Positions 46,581 through 55,459 of a stretch of 64,000 nt of DNA are shown here, piece by piece; within the stretch, counting starts at the first letter, position 1; each line of letters starts with the position of its first letter. A program made the translations under genes and the position numbers. This DNA is from Saccharopolyspora rhizosphaerae (GTDB taxonomy: Bacteria; Actinomycetota; Actinomycetes; Mycobacteriales; Pseudonocardiaceae), in contig NZ_RSAA01000015.1 in NCBI RefSeq assembly GCF_003931915.1, positions 1-64,000 on the forward strand. The letters run 5' to 3'. The notes beneath the pieces were generated by a model that did no database searches, was not told where the DNA came from, and saw nothing but the letters and a program-made list of their open reading frames with translations.

Positions 46581-49380
46581 CGGCTTCCTCCCAGAGCTCG
46601 GCTGCCAGTTCCGTCGTGCGCTGCGCGGGGACCGGCGGTGCTCCGCCGAGGTCGAACGGCAGGACCACCTCCGGACGCGAGTGCACCGAGCGGTCGAAGA
46701 ACAGTCCGCGACGCGACCGCGGCGACCAGTTCACCGGCTGGCCGGCGGCGAAGGTGCTGAGCTCCTGGCCGTGCACGTCGAAGGCCACCCACGCGCCGAT
46801 GTCGTCCACCGGCCCCATGCCGAGGGTGTTCTTCACCCGCTGGACGCTCCGCCACCACCCGATCACGTGCACCCGCGACTCGGGCCCCTGCTTGAGGATC
46901 GTGCGCAACGAGTCCAGCGCGCACGCACGGGTCACCGGGTCCTTGCGCTCCAACGTCGTCTGGGCCGCGTCGACCGCGTAGAGCACCACGCAGTGCCGGA
47001 CCTCGGCCGCGCCCGCGGCGATGCCGGCGGCGATGCCGTCGAGCGTCGCGGAGACCTCGTCCAGCCCCACCACGTCGACCTCGTGACCACGTCCGCGCAG
47101 ATCCTCGGCCACGGCTCGCGCCTCGGCGTCGACGTCGTCGAGCAGCGCGCCGATGGTGAACCGGATCTTCCCCGGTTCGTGCTGGCGGGACAGCGACAGC
47201 GCCGCCGCGCCCAGCGCGCTGGTGGTGTCCTCGCGAACCGACCCGATCACCGCGATGTTGCGACCGGGCGACCGCGACAACCGCACCGCCGCCGCCGTGC
47301 CCTCGACGTCGATGACCTGCCCGAGCAGCGCTCGCGGGGTGCCCGCCGACGTGGTCAGCGTCCGGTAGTCGGCCATCGACGAGAGCTTCGGCAGGTTGGA
47401 CCCGTCGAACAACCGCGGTGGCTGCGATCCGGCCGCGCGGCGTTCCCAGAGCTGGTGCTGGAGCTGGTGGAACGTGTCGCGGGCGGTGGCGTCCGGGATG
47501 CGGGCGATCTCGTTGCCGTGCTTGACGCCGGACTCGTGGTTGACCACCGCGTGCCACCGCGGCAGCTCCATCGCGGCGTGGTTGTGCTCGGTGAGCACCC
47601 GCCGCGCCTTCGGCAGCGCGATCCGCAGGATGAACTGCTCGAAGATCGCCGGCTTGCCCCAGAACGCCTCGATCCCGGAGACGTCCTGGCTGGCCAGCAC
47701 CAGGTGGATGCCTTGCGACCGCCCGCGACGGGCGACGTCCTCGAGCAGCTTGGTGGCCTGCGCGGTCACCGGGTCGCGGTCGGCGAACAGGTACTGGAAC
47801 TCGTCGATGACCGCGACGATCCGCGGCCACCGGCCCTCGGGGTCCTCGGCCCGCAGCTCTTCGAGCTTGGTGACCTCGTACTCCTTGGCCTTGTCGGCGC
47901 GGCGCCGCATCTCGTCGGCCAGGAACCGCAGCAGCGCGAGCCCGAACTCGCGGTCGGTGTTGACGTTGACGCCCACCAGCTTCGCGTGCGGCAGCCAGCT
48001 CGGATCGCGCCTGCCCGGCGTGAACTGGGCGAAGGACACGCCTTCCTTGAAGTCCAGCAGGTACAGCTCCAGCTCGTCCGGCGAGTACCGGGCTGCCATC
48101 GCGCCGAGCATGCCGTAGAGGAAGTTGGTCTTGCCCGAGCCGCTGGGACCGCCGATCAGCGTGTGCGGGCTGGCGTCACCGAGCCGCACCCACACCTCTT
48201 CGCCTTCGTCGAACCCGACGGGCGCCTGCAGCTCCGAGCGCGAATGGCACTGCCACAGCTCGTCGGGCAGCAGGTCGTCGAAGGTGCGCACCCGCGCGCG
48301 GCGTGACTCGAACTCCGCTGCGATCTTCGAGCAGGTCTTCGCCGCTTCGCCGCGCGAGGGCGGATCGTCCAGCGCCACAACGGCTTCCGGACCGGTCATG
48401 CTGGTGCGGGCGCGGTTCTCGCCGATCAGCGTGATCGACTCGAAGGTGCTGTTGACGGTCATCGGGAGGTCGACGGTGATCAGCTGGATGCCGCAGGCCA
48501 GGCCGTTGCGAGCGATCCGCTGCAGCTGTTGCTGCTGCTCCTCGCGCAAGGGCTGCCCGTTGCCGAACAGCACCGCGATCCGCCACGGCTCGCTCCGCTT
48601 TCCCTGGGCGGCGGCCAGCTCGCGCACGGTGGTGTGCTCGCCGAGCAGCGCGTGGCGGTGGATGCGCTTGACGTGGTCGGAGAGCACGTCGAGCATCTCG
48701 CCCAGCTGGGTCGGGTCGTGGGCGGTGAGCAGGTCGGCGCTGGTCAGCGGGTGCAGGTCGGGCAGCGTTCCGGTCAGCCGGGCGACGTCCCAGCTGTGGA
48801 TGCGCACCTGGCCGGGCGGGAAGTGGCTGAGGAGGCGCAGCAGCAGGTTCTGCACCAGCGGTTCGGCGGTGTCGGGCACCTCGTCGGTGGTGATGCGCAG
48901 GTGCGCGAAGTCCAACGCCGGGACCACGGCCGGGAAAGCGGAGGACCGCGGGGCGTCGGGGACGGTCGCGGTGCCGATCCGCCACAGCTCGGGCGGGTGC
49001 GCGGTGTCCCCGTCACCGATCGTCCCGAGCCAGTCCCCGAACTCGCCCGAGGCGCTGCCGGGCGAGCTGCCGAGGACGAGCTCCTGCAGCGCGGGCGGGC
49101 CCTGCTCGGTCCACTCGCGGAAGGTCTCGTCGCGTTCGGCGAGCGCTCGACGCAGCGCGACCTGGAAGTGCCGGTCGGCAGGGTCGTCCGTGACCTGCTC
49201 CGGTTCGCGTTCGGCCCTCGCCGTGCCGAACTGGGCGATGCGCAGCGCGTGCTCTTGCTCGGCGCAGGTGTCGAGCACCCGCTGGTGCGCGTTCTCGGCG
49301 GCCCCGAGTGCGGCGGAGATGCTGCTGCGCAGGTGCTCGAAGGCCGATTCGATGCGACGACGACGGTCACTGCGTTTCAC
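46573..49380 (-). CDS. FtsK/SpoIIIE (EccC-like) ATPase without membrane domain
   Basis: A 935-residue protein. Residues 1-90 are coiled-coil-like. Residues ~140-340 form a degenerate ATPase-like unit. Residues ~395-650 are an intact FtsK/SpoIIIE domain: Walker A GGPSGSGKTN (410-419, K417), Walker B IVAVIDEF (521-528), and LVLASQDVSGIEAFWGKPA. Residues ~680-900 repeat the fold with a broken P-loop (GSVREDTTSAL). This three-module chain resembles EccC of type VII secretion, but there are no transmembrane helices and no eccB, eccD, eccE or WXG genes nearby. It is co-directional with two small helical proteins upstream and a coiled-coil protein downstream. A DNA or protein translocation role is inferred; the cargo is unknown. 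Confidence 0.85.
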   Translation of the reverse strand: MKRSDRRRRIESAFEHLRSSISAALGAAENAHQRVLDTCAEQEHALRIAQFGTARAEREPEQVTDDPADRHFQVALRRALAERDETFREWTEQGPPALQELVLGSSPGSASGEFGDWLGTIGDGDTAHPPELWRIGTATVPDAPRSSAFPAVVPALDFAHLRITTDEVPDTAEPLVQNLLLRLLSHFPPGQVRIHSWDVARLTGTLPDLHPLTSADLLTAHDPTQLGEMLDVLSDHVKRIHRHALLGEHTTVRELAAAQGKRSEPWRIAVLFGNGQPLREEQQQQLQRIARNGLACGIQLITVDLPMTVNSTFESITLIGENRARTSMTGPEAVVALDDPPSRGEAAKTCSKIAAEFESRRARVRTFDDLLPDELWQCHSRSELQAPVGFDEGEEVWVRLGDASPHTLIGGPSGSGKTNFLYGMLGAMAARYSPDELELYLLDFKEGVSFAQFTPGRRDPSWLPHAKLVGVNVNTDREFGLALLRFLADEMRRRADKAKEYEVTKLEELRAEDPEGRWPRIVAVIDEFQYLFADRDPVTAQATKLLEDVARRGRSQGIHLVLASQDVSGIEAFWGKPAIFEQFILRIALPKARRVLTEHNHAAMELPRWHAVVNHESGVKHGNEIARIPDATARDTFHQLQHQLWERRAAGSQPPRLFDGSNLPKLSSMADYRTLTTSAGTPRALLGQVIDVEGTAAAVRLSRSPGRNIAVIGSVREDTTSALGAAALSLSRQHEPGKIRFTIGALLDDVDAEARAVAEDLRGRGHEVDVVGLDEVSATLDGIAAGIAAGAAEVRHCVVLYAVDAAQTTLERKDPVTRACALDSLRTILKQGPESRVHVIGWWRSVQRVKNTLGMGPVDDIGAWVAFDVHGQELSTFAAGQPVNWSPRSRRGLFFDRSVHSRPEVVLPFDLGGAPPVPAQRTTELAAELWEEAGD

Positions 49381-49550
49381 AACACGCCACCTGGGAGACC
49401 GAGTTACGGAACGTGATCAAGGTACCACCTCGAAGTAAGCCCCGCCTAAGAAGTGTGCGTGGTCCCTCCTCGGCGGTCCGCCGCGCCAGTGCAGGACCGC
49501 ACCCGTGCGCCTGGGCGAACTCCGCGCAGCCGGGCGGTGTTCGCGTCGCG

Positions 49551-49802
49551 CTACAGGCGGGTGCCGAAGTCGCGGAGCGTGCTCCGCACCAGGTCGACCA
49601 GGCGTTGTGCGCGCTCCACCTGGTCGTGCGTCCGGGGCAGTCCCGGCGGGAGGACGGTCTCCGGGTGTTCCGGGTCGAGCCGGACGAGCGCCTGCCGCGC
49701 TTCGTCGAGCTTGCCCTGGCAGGTCCCCAGGTGCGCTCCGGCCTCTTCGAGTCGGCTCTCGATGCCCTGCAGGGCCTGGAAGAGCTCGTCGAGCGAGGAC
49801 AC
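49551..49802 (-). CDS. Small helical protein 2 of the FtsK-like operon
   Basis: An 83-residue acidic helical protein, two helices split by a Pro-rich loop (DPEHPETVLPPGLP): helix 1 LDELFQALQGIESRLEEAG, helix 2 DQVERAQRLVDLVRSTLRD. This helix-loop-helix size is like ESX substrates, but there is no WXG motif. Start GTG 49802 lies 3 bases after the preceding gene. No known family recognised. A 170-base gap separates it from the ATPase gene. Confidence 0.7.
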   Translation of the reverse strand: MSSLDELFQALQGIESRLEEAGAHLGTCQGKLDEARQALVRLDPEHPETVLPPGLPRTHDQVERAQRLVDLVRSTLRDFGTRL

Positions 49803-49805
49803 GAC

Positions 49806-50066
49806 CTACAGCCGTCCGGCGTAGCTCTCGGTGGACGAGATCGTCGCCGACAGCGTGCCCTGCGCGCCGGTCAACGTCTGCAGGACCTCGGCGAGCATGC
49901 CGTAGGCGTGCTGCACGTCGTCCTGCGCGGTGCCTTCGATGGCGCCCGACAGCGCCGATTGCGCTTCCTCGAGGACCAGGGCCGTTTGCTGGAGGGCGGC
50001 GACGCCTTCCTGCATCTTCTGGTTGGCCATCGAAATGCCTGCGCGAACCTCTTCGACGCCTGCCAT
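49806..50066 (-). CDS. Small helical protein 1 of the FtsK-like operon
   Basis: An 86-residue, Gln/Ala-rich helical protein (VRAGISMANQKMQEGVAAL, LVLEEAQSALSGAIEG, LQTLTGAQGTLSATISS). It lacks cysteine, signal peptide and WXG motif. The pattern recalls small DUF6244-like proteins found in other actinomycetes, but I am not sure of the assignment. Start ATG 50066 is preferred; an upstream TTG at 50090 is possible. First gene of the probable operon. Confidence 0.7.
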   Translation of the reverse strand: MAGVEEVRAGISMANQKMQEGVAALQQTALVLEEAQSALSGAIEGTAQDDVQHAYGMLAEVLQTLTGAQGTLSATISSTESYAGRL

Positions 50067-50226
50067 CCGGGTGTGGTCCTCTCCGAGCAAGGGCGGTGCA
50101 CGAACGACTACCTGTCACGGTTCACAAGGTGTGACGGTGCACAACGTAGTGCCCCGGCGAGATCCGCGCGCGGGCACCCCACCCTTGTTGATCACTGTTC
50201 GGTCTTAGCTGCCAACCCTGTTGGAC

Positions 50227-50646
50227 TTAGTCGTCTACTGTGGATTCTTGGTGGAGTGGCGCGCGTTCGGCCTCCTCCGACCAGGCCTCGACGAGGAGCC
50301 GTTCTCCCGCCGGCACGAGCTCACCGATGAGCTCGGGGTCGTCCACCACCGCCCACGCCGTCGGCGGTGCGCAAGCGACGCGGTAGCGGGCGTGCCCCGG
50401 CCCCAGCTCGCGCAGGAAGTTCCGCACTACTCGGGAGAGGGAGGCCACGTGCCAGCCGCTCTCGCCGGTGCCGCGGCTCATCGTCAGCGACCAGCAACCC
50501 GGCTCCTCGTCGGAGCAGTCGGCGACGGAGACGACCTCGCCGCCGACGCGTCTGAGCAGGTCAGCGCATGCCGCGCGGGTGGAGGCCTCGTCCTGGGCGC
50601 CGACAACGACCGTGATGAGCAGTTCGAGCTCGCTGTGTCCGTCCAT
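50227..50646 (-). CDS. Hypothetical protein, 139 residues
   Basis: Start ATG 50646 gives MDGHSELELLITVVVGAQDE. Alternating hydrophobic strands and helices (AACADLLRRVGGEVVSV, WHVASLSRVVRNFLRELG) suggest a small ferredoxin-like alpha/beta fold. No family recognised. It precedes the FtsK-like operon on the same strand with a 160-base gap, so it may belong to it functionally. The longer reading frame upstream is GC-rich and not credible. The 400 bases to its right hold no supported gene. Confidence 0.55.
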   Translation of the reverse strand: MDGHSELELLITVVVGAQDEASTRAACADLLRRVGGEVVSVADCSDEEPGCWSLTMSRGTGESGWHVASLSRVVRNFLRELGPGHARYRVACAPPTAWAVVDDPELIGELVPAGERLLVEAWSEEAERAPLHQESTVDD

Positions 50647-51051
50647 CGCGCGAGATTCTTCCGCATGCCCGCAGGACTTCGAACGCCTGATCGCGGGACG
50701 CCGGGAACGCCGTGGTGATCCACGGCTCGCAGCAGTCGCAGGACCGGGTGAACGCTGCTGGTGTGATCGCGGTGCGGGTGCGCCGGTGAGTCCGCCTGCC
50801 GCTGCGGGCATTCCGCGGTCGGGCGCTCGGACCCACCGCGCGGTGGGAGTGGGCTGGCCCGTGCTGCGCCTCGGGTCACCGCCGAACCGAGGGGCGAGCG
50901 GTGCTGAGGCCCCTGCGCAGGCTGACGGCACGCCCGATCGCGGAACGCGAGAGCCGCCGAGCGAACTCGTCGACGGCGGGCAGGCGAACGGTCCGAGGCG
51001 TTACCGCAGCACGGCCGAACCGCCGTGGAGCACGCTGCTGCGAGGCGGTTT

Positions 51052-51390
51052 TCAGGCGTTGAGGTCGCTCTCGTCGGGGTCGACGAGCCCGTAGTAGGCG
51101 TAGAGGTCGCGCCCCTCGGCGTCGGTGAGGCGGCCGCCTTCGGCTTCCACGCGCGGGGCGTTGCGGACCTGGTCGCGCGACACCGGGAGCTCCAGCCGGT
51201 TCTCCGCCGTGGTCGCGCCGTCGAGCGGGACGAAGGTCTCCCGCCACCCCAGCAGCCCGATGCGGACCGTGACCCACTCCGGTTGGTCGGTGTGGTCGTC
51301 GACGTAGACGTTGCCGACCCGGCCCACGCGGTTGCCCGAGCTGTCGTACACCGGTGTTCCGATCAAGTCTTGCGCTCGCGCGACGTTCAT
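51052..51390 (-). CDS. PRC-barrel domain protein
   Basis: A 112-residue protein. DLIGTPVYDSSGNRVGRVGN at the N-terminus and VRIGLLGWRETFVPLDGA are the PRC-barrel fold known from RNA-processing and photosynthetic reaction-centre proteins; DQVRNAPRVEAEGGRLTDAE is the usual linker in actinobacterial stress-linked forms, ending with the tail DLYAYYGL. Function not established; often osmotic or stress related. Monocistronic. Confidence 0.85.
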   Translation of the reverse strand: MNVARAQDLIGTPVYDSSGNRVGRVGNVYVDDHTDQPEWVTVRIGLLGWRETFVPLDGATTAENRLELPVSRDQVRNAPRVEAEGGRLTDAEGRDLYAYYGLVDPDESDLNA

Positions 51391-51490
51391 GGCAGCCCCC
51401 CGCTCTCAGGGCTTCAAGCTGCCCGCGAGAGCCCAGGGGTGCAACCGCGCAAGCGACACGCCTCACTCTATTGAGTAATGATCGTCAGTA

Positions 51491-52306
51491 TTAGTTACGC
51501 TTCTCAGTTCTCAGCACTCGTTCGACGAAGCTGCGCACGTCCGTCATGACCTCGGTCTTGTTGGTCTCGTTGAACAACTCGTGCCGGGCGCAGGGGTAGA
51601 TGTGCTCGTGGAAGTCCTGCCCGCGGATGCGGTCGATGCCGGTGCGCGTGTCGGCCTCGGGCACCAGCTCGTCGTCCTCACCGTGGACCCACAGGGTCGG
51701 GATCTCCAGCGTCGGCCCTTCGTTGATCGCCAGCAGGCAGTCGTCGATCGCGCGCAGCGTGGCGCGCTTGAAGGGGCCGTGCCAGACCAGGTCGTCGGCC
51801 AGGTACGCCGCACCGACCTCGGGGTCGCGGGACAGCGTCGCCGGGTCGATCGGGGTGTCCGGGATCTCGTCGTGCTCCAGCAGGTCCAGCGCGTGCCAGG
51901 TGCCCAGCACCGGACCGGACAGCACCAGGGCGGCCAGGTGCTCCTGGTGGAGCTGCGCGTAGCGGGCGGCGAGCATCCCGCCCATCGAGTGCCCGATCAG
52001 CACCACCGGCAGGTCCGGGTGCTGCGCGGTGACCTCGGTGCGCAGCGCTTCGAGGTCGGAGACCAGGACCTCGGCGTCGTCGTAGTAGACGCGGTCGCCC
52101 GGCGAGCGACCGTGACCGATGTGGTCCGGCGCCCAGACCAGCGCGCCGGTGTCCACCAGCTGCTCCGCGACCCACTGGTAGCGCCCGGAGTGCTCGCCGT
52201 ACCCGTGCGCGATCAGCGCGATCCACGCCGGGTCGTCGGCCGACCACTCGCGCACGACGAGGGTCCCCAGCCTCCCGGCGACCTCGCGGTCCGTTGGCTC
52301 GATCAT
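51491..52306 (-). CDS. Alpha/beta hydrolase, monoacylglycerol-lipase-like
   Basis: A 271-residue serine hydrolase of the hydrolase_4 (MGLL) group. Oxyanion-hole HGYGEHSGRYQWVAEQL, nucleophile elbow GHSMGG, acid Asp in WVHGEDDELVPEAD and His in YPCARHELFNE form the triad. It likely splits monoacylglycerols or lysophospholipids in the cytosol or at the membrane face. Start ATG 52306. No operon partner. Confidence 0.88.
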   Translation of the reverse strand: MIEPTDREVAGRLGTLVVREWSADDPAWIALIAHGYGEHSGRYQWVAEQLVDTGALVWAPDHIGHGRSPGDRVYYDDAEVLVSDLEALRTEVTAQHPDLPVVLIGHSMGGMLAARYAQLHQEHLAALVLSGPVLGTWHALDLLEHDEIPDTPIDPATLSRDPEVGAAYLADDLVWHGPFKRATLRAIDDCLLAINEGPTLEIPTLWVHGEDDELVPEADTRTGIDRIRGQDFHEHIYPCARHELFNETNKTEVMTDVRSFVERVLRTEKRN

Positions 52307-52507
52307 GTCGCCACCCCAGCACACCCGTGCTCTTCCGGCCACCACCTACGGTGTGATCGAGGTTGCGTTCGGCAAGGCTCCGCACCGCTCAGGCGCCGCG
52401 AAGCGCTCGGACCTCGGGCGCGACCGCTGAGATGTGGTCGATCGCACATCGACCGGGCGCCTCGTTCGGAGGCGGCGGACGACCTGGACCGCGTCATGAC
52501 ACCGTGC

Positions 52508-53044
52508 TCATCCCTGGTGGTAGGCGGTTCCGTCGAGGGACCCCTCGCCGCAGACGGTGTCGCCGGTCCACTCGACGGGCAGCGGCTCGGTCTCGTCCGG
52601 GGGGATGACCCGCAGGCCCGCGGCGACCGGCTGGCAGGGGTCGCCTTCGTCCCCGTGCGGGACGGTGCTCCAGTGCAGCGTCGCGGCGGCCGACTCGCCC
52701 GGGTCGAGGTCGAGCAGCGTCGGACCCGGATCGGGGGCCCGGGTGACGGTGGTCGGCAGCGGGTTTCCGGCGGCGTCCACCAGCTCCATCCCGCCGTAGC
52801 CCTGGAGCGTGCAGCGCGCGTCGCCGGAGTTCGTCAGCGTCAGGTCCGCGTAGCGCTGGCCCGCGCCCGCCTGGACCGGCGACATGCTGCCGGTGAGCTG
52901 CGCGGACTGGCAGCGCGGATAACGCGGCTCCGGTGCGTCCTGCCCCTGGGCGGGCAGGGCCGAGCCCGCCAGCGCTCCAGCGGCCAGCAAGCCTGCGGAC
53001 GTCTGCACGATCCGTGCTCCGATGCGCCGGTACACGGCCACCAC
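52508..53044 (-). CDS. Secreted DUF4232-type protein
   Basis: A 178-residue protein with a signal peptide (hydrophobic TSAGLLAAGALAGSALP, cleavage after AQG) and a beta-sandwich with paired cysteines: CQSAQLTGSMSPVQAGAGQR, LTNSGDARCTLQGYGG, DPCQPVAAGLRVIPPDET and DTVCG. The C-x-L-x-G start and TNSG...C pattern are those of DUF4232, a common actinobacterial exported domain of unknown function. Start is GTG 53044 or the next codon. Confidence 0.8.
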   Translation of the reverse strand: MVAVYRRIGARIVQTSAGLLAAGALAGSALPAQGQDAPEPRYPRCQSAQLTGSMSPVQAGAGQRYADLTLTNSGDARCTLQGYGGMELVDAAGNPLPTTVTRAPDPGPTLLDLDPGESAAATLHWSTVPHGDEGDPCQPVAAGLRVIPPDETEPLPVEWTGDTVCGEGSLDGTAYHQG

Positions 53045-53361
53045 CCCCGTTCCCGCCGCTCCAGCGGGTTGGTCCGGTCATTGCTCTGCTCTGGGGAAGA
53101 CACCCGCGGACAGGGTTGCCGCGTTCGGAGGAACGGTCCCTCCGCGGGGGAGCACCCACTCTGCATCGCGTGAAGAAAACTCGCGACTGGGATCACGGGC
53201 TCGCCGGAACAGGTGACGGGAAAGGCCTGCCCATCGCGTTGCGTGGGGCTTTCACCCGGAGCTGCTGAGGCCGTGATCTTAACCCGATCGGCGGAGCTGT
53301 CGATTTCTCCGACTTCGATACTTTGTGCAGCAGCAGAGGCCAGAAGCTCAGGGGGTAGATC

Positions 53362-54153
53362 ATGGCCGAACGCATTCCCGGCATCGACGTCGCGCGGTAC
53401 CAAGGGGAGCCGGACTGGGGAGCGGTCCGCGGCGCCGGGTACGCCTTCACCTACGTCAAAGCGACCGAGGGCATCGGCTACGTGAGTCCCACCCTCGACG
53501 CCCAGCTCAACGGGGCGCGCGGGGCCGGCATGGTCACTGGGCTCTACCACTTCGCCCGGCCGGACACCAACGCTCCGCAGCAGGACGCCGCCGACTTCGC
53601 CGCGCAACTGGCGCGGACGGGCTCCGCAGGTCCGGGCAACCTGCCGCCGTGCCTGGACATCGAAACCGACGCGCCGAACCTGGGTGCCTGGGTGAAGGGC
53701 TTCATCGACGCCATCCGCGGCCACACCGGCCGCCACGAGGTCGTCGTCTACGCCTCGAGCTCCTGGTTCCAGGACAAGCTCGCCACGGACACCTGGGTGG
53801 ACCCGGGCGTGTCCCTGTGGGTCGCGCACTACGGGCGCAACCCCGGTGAGCCGGGGTACATGACCGATCGCGTCGTCCTCCACCAGCACGCCTCGGACGG
53901 GCAGGTCCCCGGCATCGCCGGGAACACCGACCTCAACGTCTCCCTGGTGCCGCTGGAGGTGCTCACCGGGGCGGGTGCGCCGCCCCCGCCGCCTCCGGCG
54001 CCGCCGCAGGAGACCTACGTGGTGCAGCCGGGAGACACGCTGTCGGAAATCGGCGCGAGGCTCGGTGTCGACTGGCGGGAGATCGCGCGGGTCAACGGAA
54101 TCGCGGATCCCGACCTGATCTACGTCGGACAGGTCCTCACGATTCCCCGCTGA
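53362..54153 (+). CDS. GH25 lysozyme with LysM domain, no signal peptide
   Basis: A 263-residue peptidoglycan hydrolase. GH25 domain (residues 1-200): GIDVARYQGEPDWGAVRGAG with the catalytic Asp in DVARYQG, CLDIETDAPN with the second acid, and YHFARPD. A Pro-rich linker (GAPPPPPPAPPQ) leads to one LysM repeat (TYVVQPGDTLSEIGARLGVD to VLTIPR), which binds cell wall. The start MAERIPGIDV immediately begins the catalytic fold, so no N-terminal export signal exists; this is the layout of a phage endolysin or a protein released by other routes. No phage genes are near. Confidence 0.9.
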   Translation: MAERIPGIDVARYQGEPDWGAVRGAGYAFTYVKATEGIGYVSPTLDAQLNGARGAGMVTGLYHFARPDTNAPQQDAADFAAQLARTGSAGPGNLPPCLDIETDAPNLGAWVKGFIDAIRGHTGRHEVVVYASSSWFQDKLATDTWVDPGVSLWVAHYGRNPGEPGYMTDRVVLHQHASDGQVPGIAGNTDLNVSLVPLEVLTGAGAPPPPPPAPPQETYVVQPGDTLSEIGARLGVDWREIARVNGIADPDLIYVGQVLTIPR

Positions 54154-54333
54154 GATCCTTCTCAGGAATCGGTCCGGCGCCGAGTTGTGAAAACCGGTGC
54201 CGGACCTCGGTTCTTCCCGAGATCCCATCTCCTTTCGGAAAAGGTTTGCGACCGATTTCCGGTTGTCGGTCCTCCCGCGATCAACACGCGTTACGGTTTT
54301 TCGCGGACATCATCCGATGTGGAGGTGAACGCG

Positions 54334-55458
54334 ATGGCGGACGTCGCTGCGCTGGTCCGGGCGCACTGGACCCGCGGTGAGCCCGGCCGGGACGCGCCAG
54401 CGGAACTCGTCGTGGCCCTGTACCGCTGGTGGGTCGTCGCGATGGTGCTCAAGATCCTCGGCGCCACGTGGGACATCTGCTGGCACTTCCGCTGGTTGCG
54501 GGACGACTTGGCGCCGCCCCACCTGCTGAACTCCGTCGGCACGGTGATGGTGATCGGACTGGTGGTCTTCCACACCTACACCGGCATCGGCGCCGACAAG
54601 ACCACGTTGCGCTGGATGCAGTGGGGGCTCGGCATCTTCCTGATCGCCGCGCCGCTCGACGTGATCAACCACCGGGTCAACGGCCTGGACATCACCGCGT
54701 GGAGCCCGTCGCACGCGCTGCTGTACCTGGGCACCGGGATGATGAGCGTCGGGCTGCTGCTGGGCTGGAACCGCCAGGGGCGCGGCGACCGGTACTTCTA
54801 CCCCGTCGTGTGCTTCCTGTGGTTCACCGTGCTGGACAACTTCCTGTTCCTCAACCAGCACCAGGAGTACGGCGTGCTCGGGCTGGCGGCCTGGGAGCGC
54901 GGGGAGCCCTACGCCGATGACGAACTGCTGCAGTTCGCCGCCGACCAGCTCCAGCGGCCGCTGGACCACATCGCGGTGGAGAACTTCACGCTGCCGACGC
55001 CGGAGTGGCTGTACCCGACCTGGGCGGTGCTGACCGGGCTGGGCACGCTGCTGCTCGCGCGGATCCTGGTCGGGCGTCGCTGGACGGCCACCAGCATCGC
55101 CGCCGGGTACCTGGCCTTCCGCTGCGCGGTGTGGGCCCTGCTGGCTGCTGCCGGCTTCCCGATCTCCGCGGTGCCGTTCTTCCTGCTGGCCGGCGCGCTG
55201 GCCATCGACCTGTCCTGCCAGCTGGTCACGCGGCTGCGGCCGCTGGTGGGCGCGGTGGCGGTGACCGCCGCCGCCTACGCGGCGCTGTGGATGCAGGACG
55301 TCCACATCGCCGCGCCGCCCTCGGACTACGTCTCCGCGCTCTTCGTGGTGGTGCTGCTCGCCGGCGCGTGGTGGCTGTTCGACCACCTCCGCACCGGCGG
55401 GGTGCACCGCATCGAGCAGCACCTCGCGGGCGTCCGCGAGTGGCGCGTGCGGGGCTGA
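54334..55458 (+). CDS. Polytopic membrane protein of unknown function
   Basis: A 374-residue protein with about nine hydrophobic helices. A strong GGAGGTGA ribosome site fixes ATG 54334. Histidines occur at membrane borders (DICWHFRWLRDDLAPPHLL, VFHTYTG, INHRV, SPSHALLYLGTGMM, NQHQEYG), a hint of metal or haem handling. It is convergent with a CopD-family gene, separated by 1 base. I recognise no family and give no function. Confidence 0.75.
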   Translation: MADVAALVRAHWTRGEPGRDAPAELVVALYRWWVVAMVLKILGATWDICWHFRWLRDDLAPPHLLNSVGTVMVIGLVVFHTYTGIGADKTTLRWMQWGLGIFLIAAPLDVINHRVNGLDITAWSPSHALLYLGTGMMSVGLLLGWNRQGRGDRYFYPVVCFLWFTVLDNFLFLNQHQEYGVLGLAAWERGEPYADDELLQFAADQLQRPLDHIAVENFTLPTPEWLYPTWAVLTGLGTLLLARILVGRRWTATSIAAGYLAFRCAVWALLAAAGFPISAVPFFLLAGALAIDLSCQLVTRLRPLVGAVAVTAAAYAALWMQDVHIAAPPSDYVSALFVVVLLAGAWWLFDHLRTGGVHRIEQHLAGVREWRVRG

Positions 55459-55459
55459 G

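Noticed and set aside
46573-50066. Complete type VII secretion locus
   Set aside because: The ATPase resembles EccC, but eccB, eccD, eccE, mycosin and WXG100 genes are all missing and the ATPase has no membrane helices.
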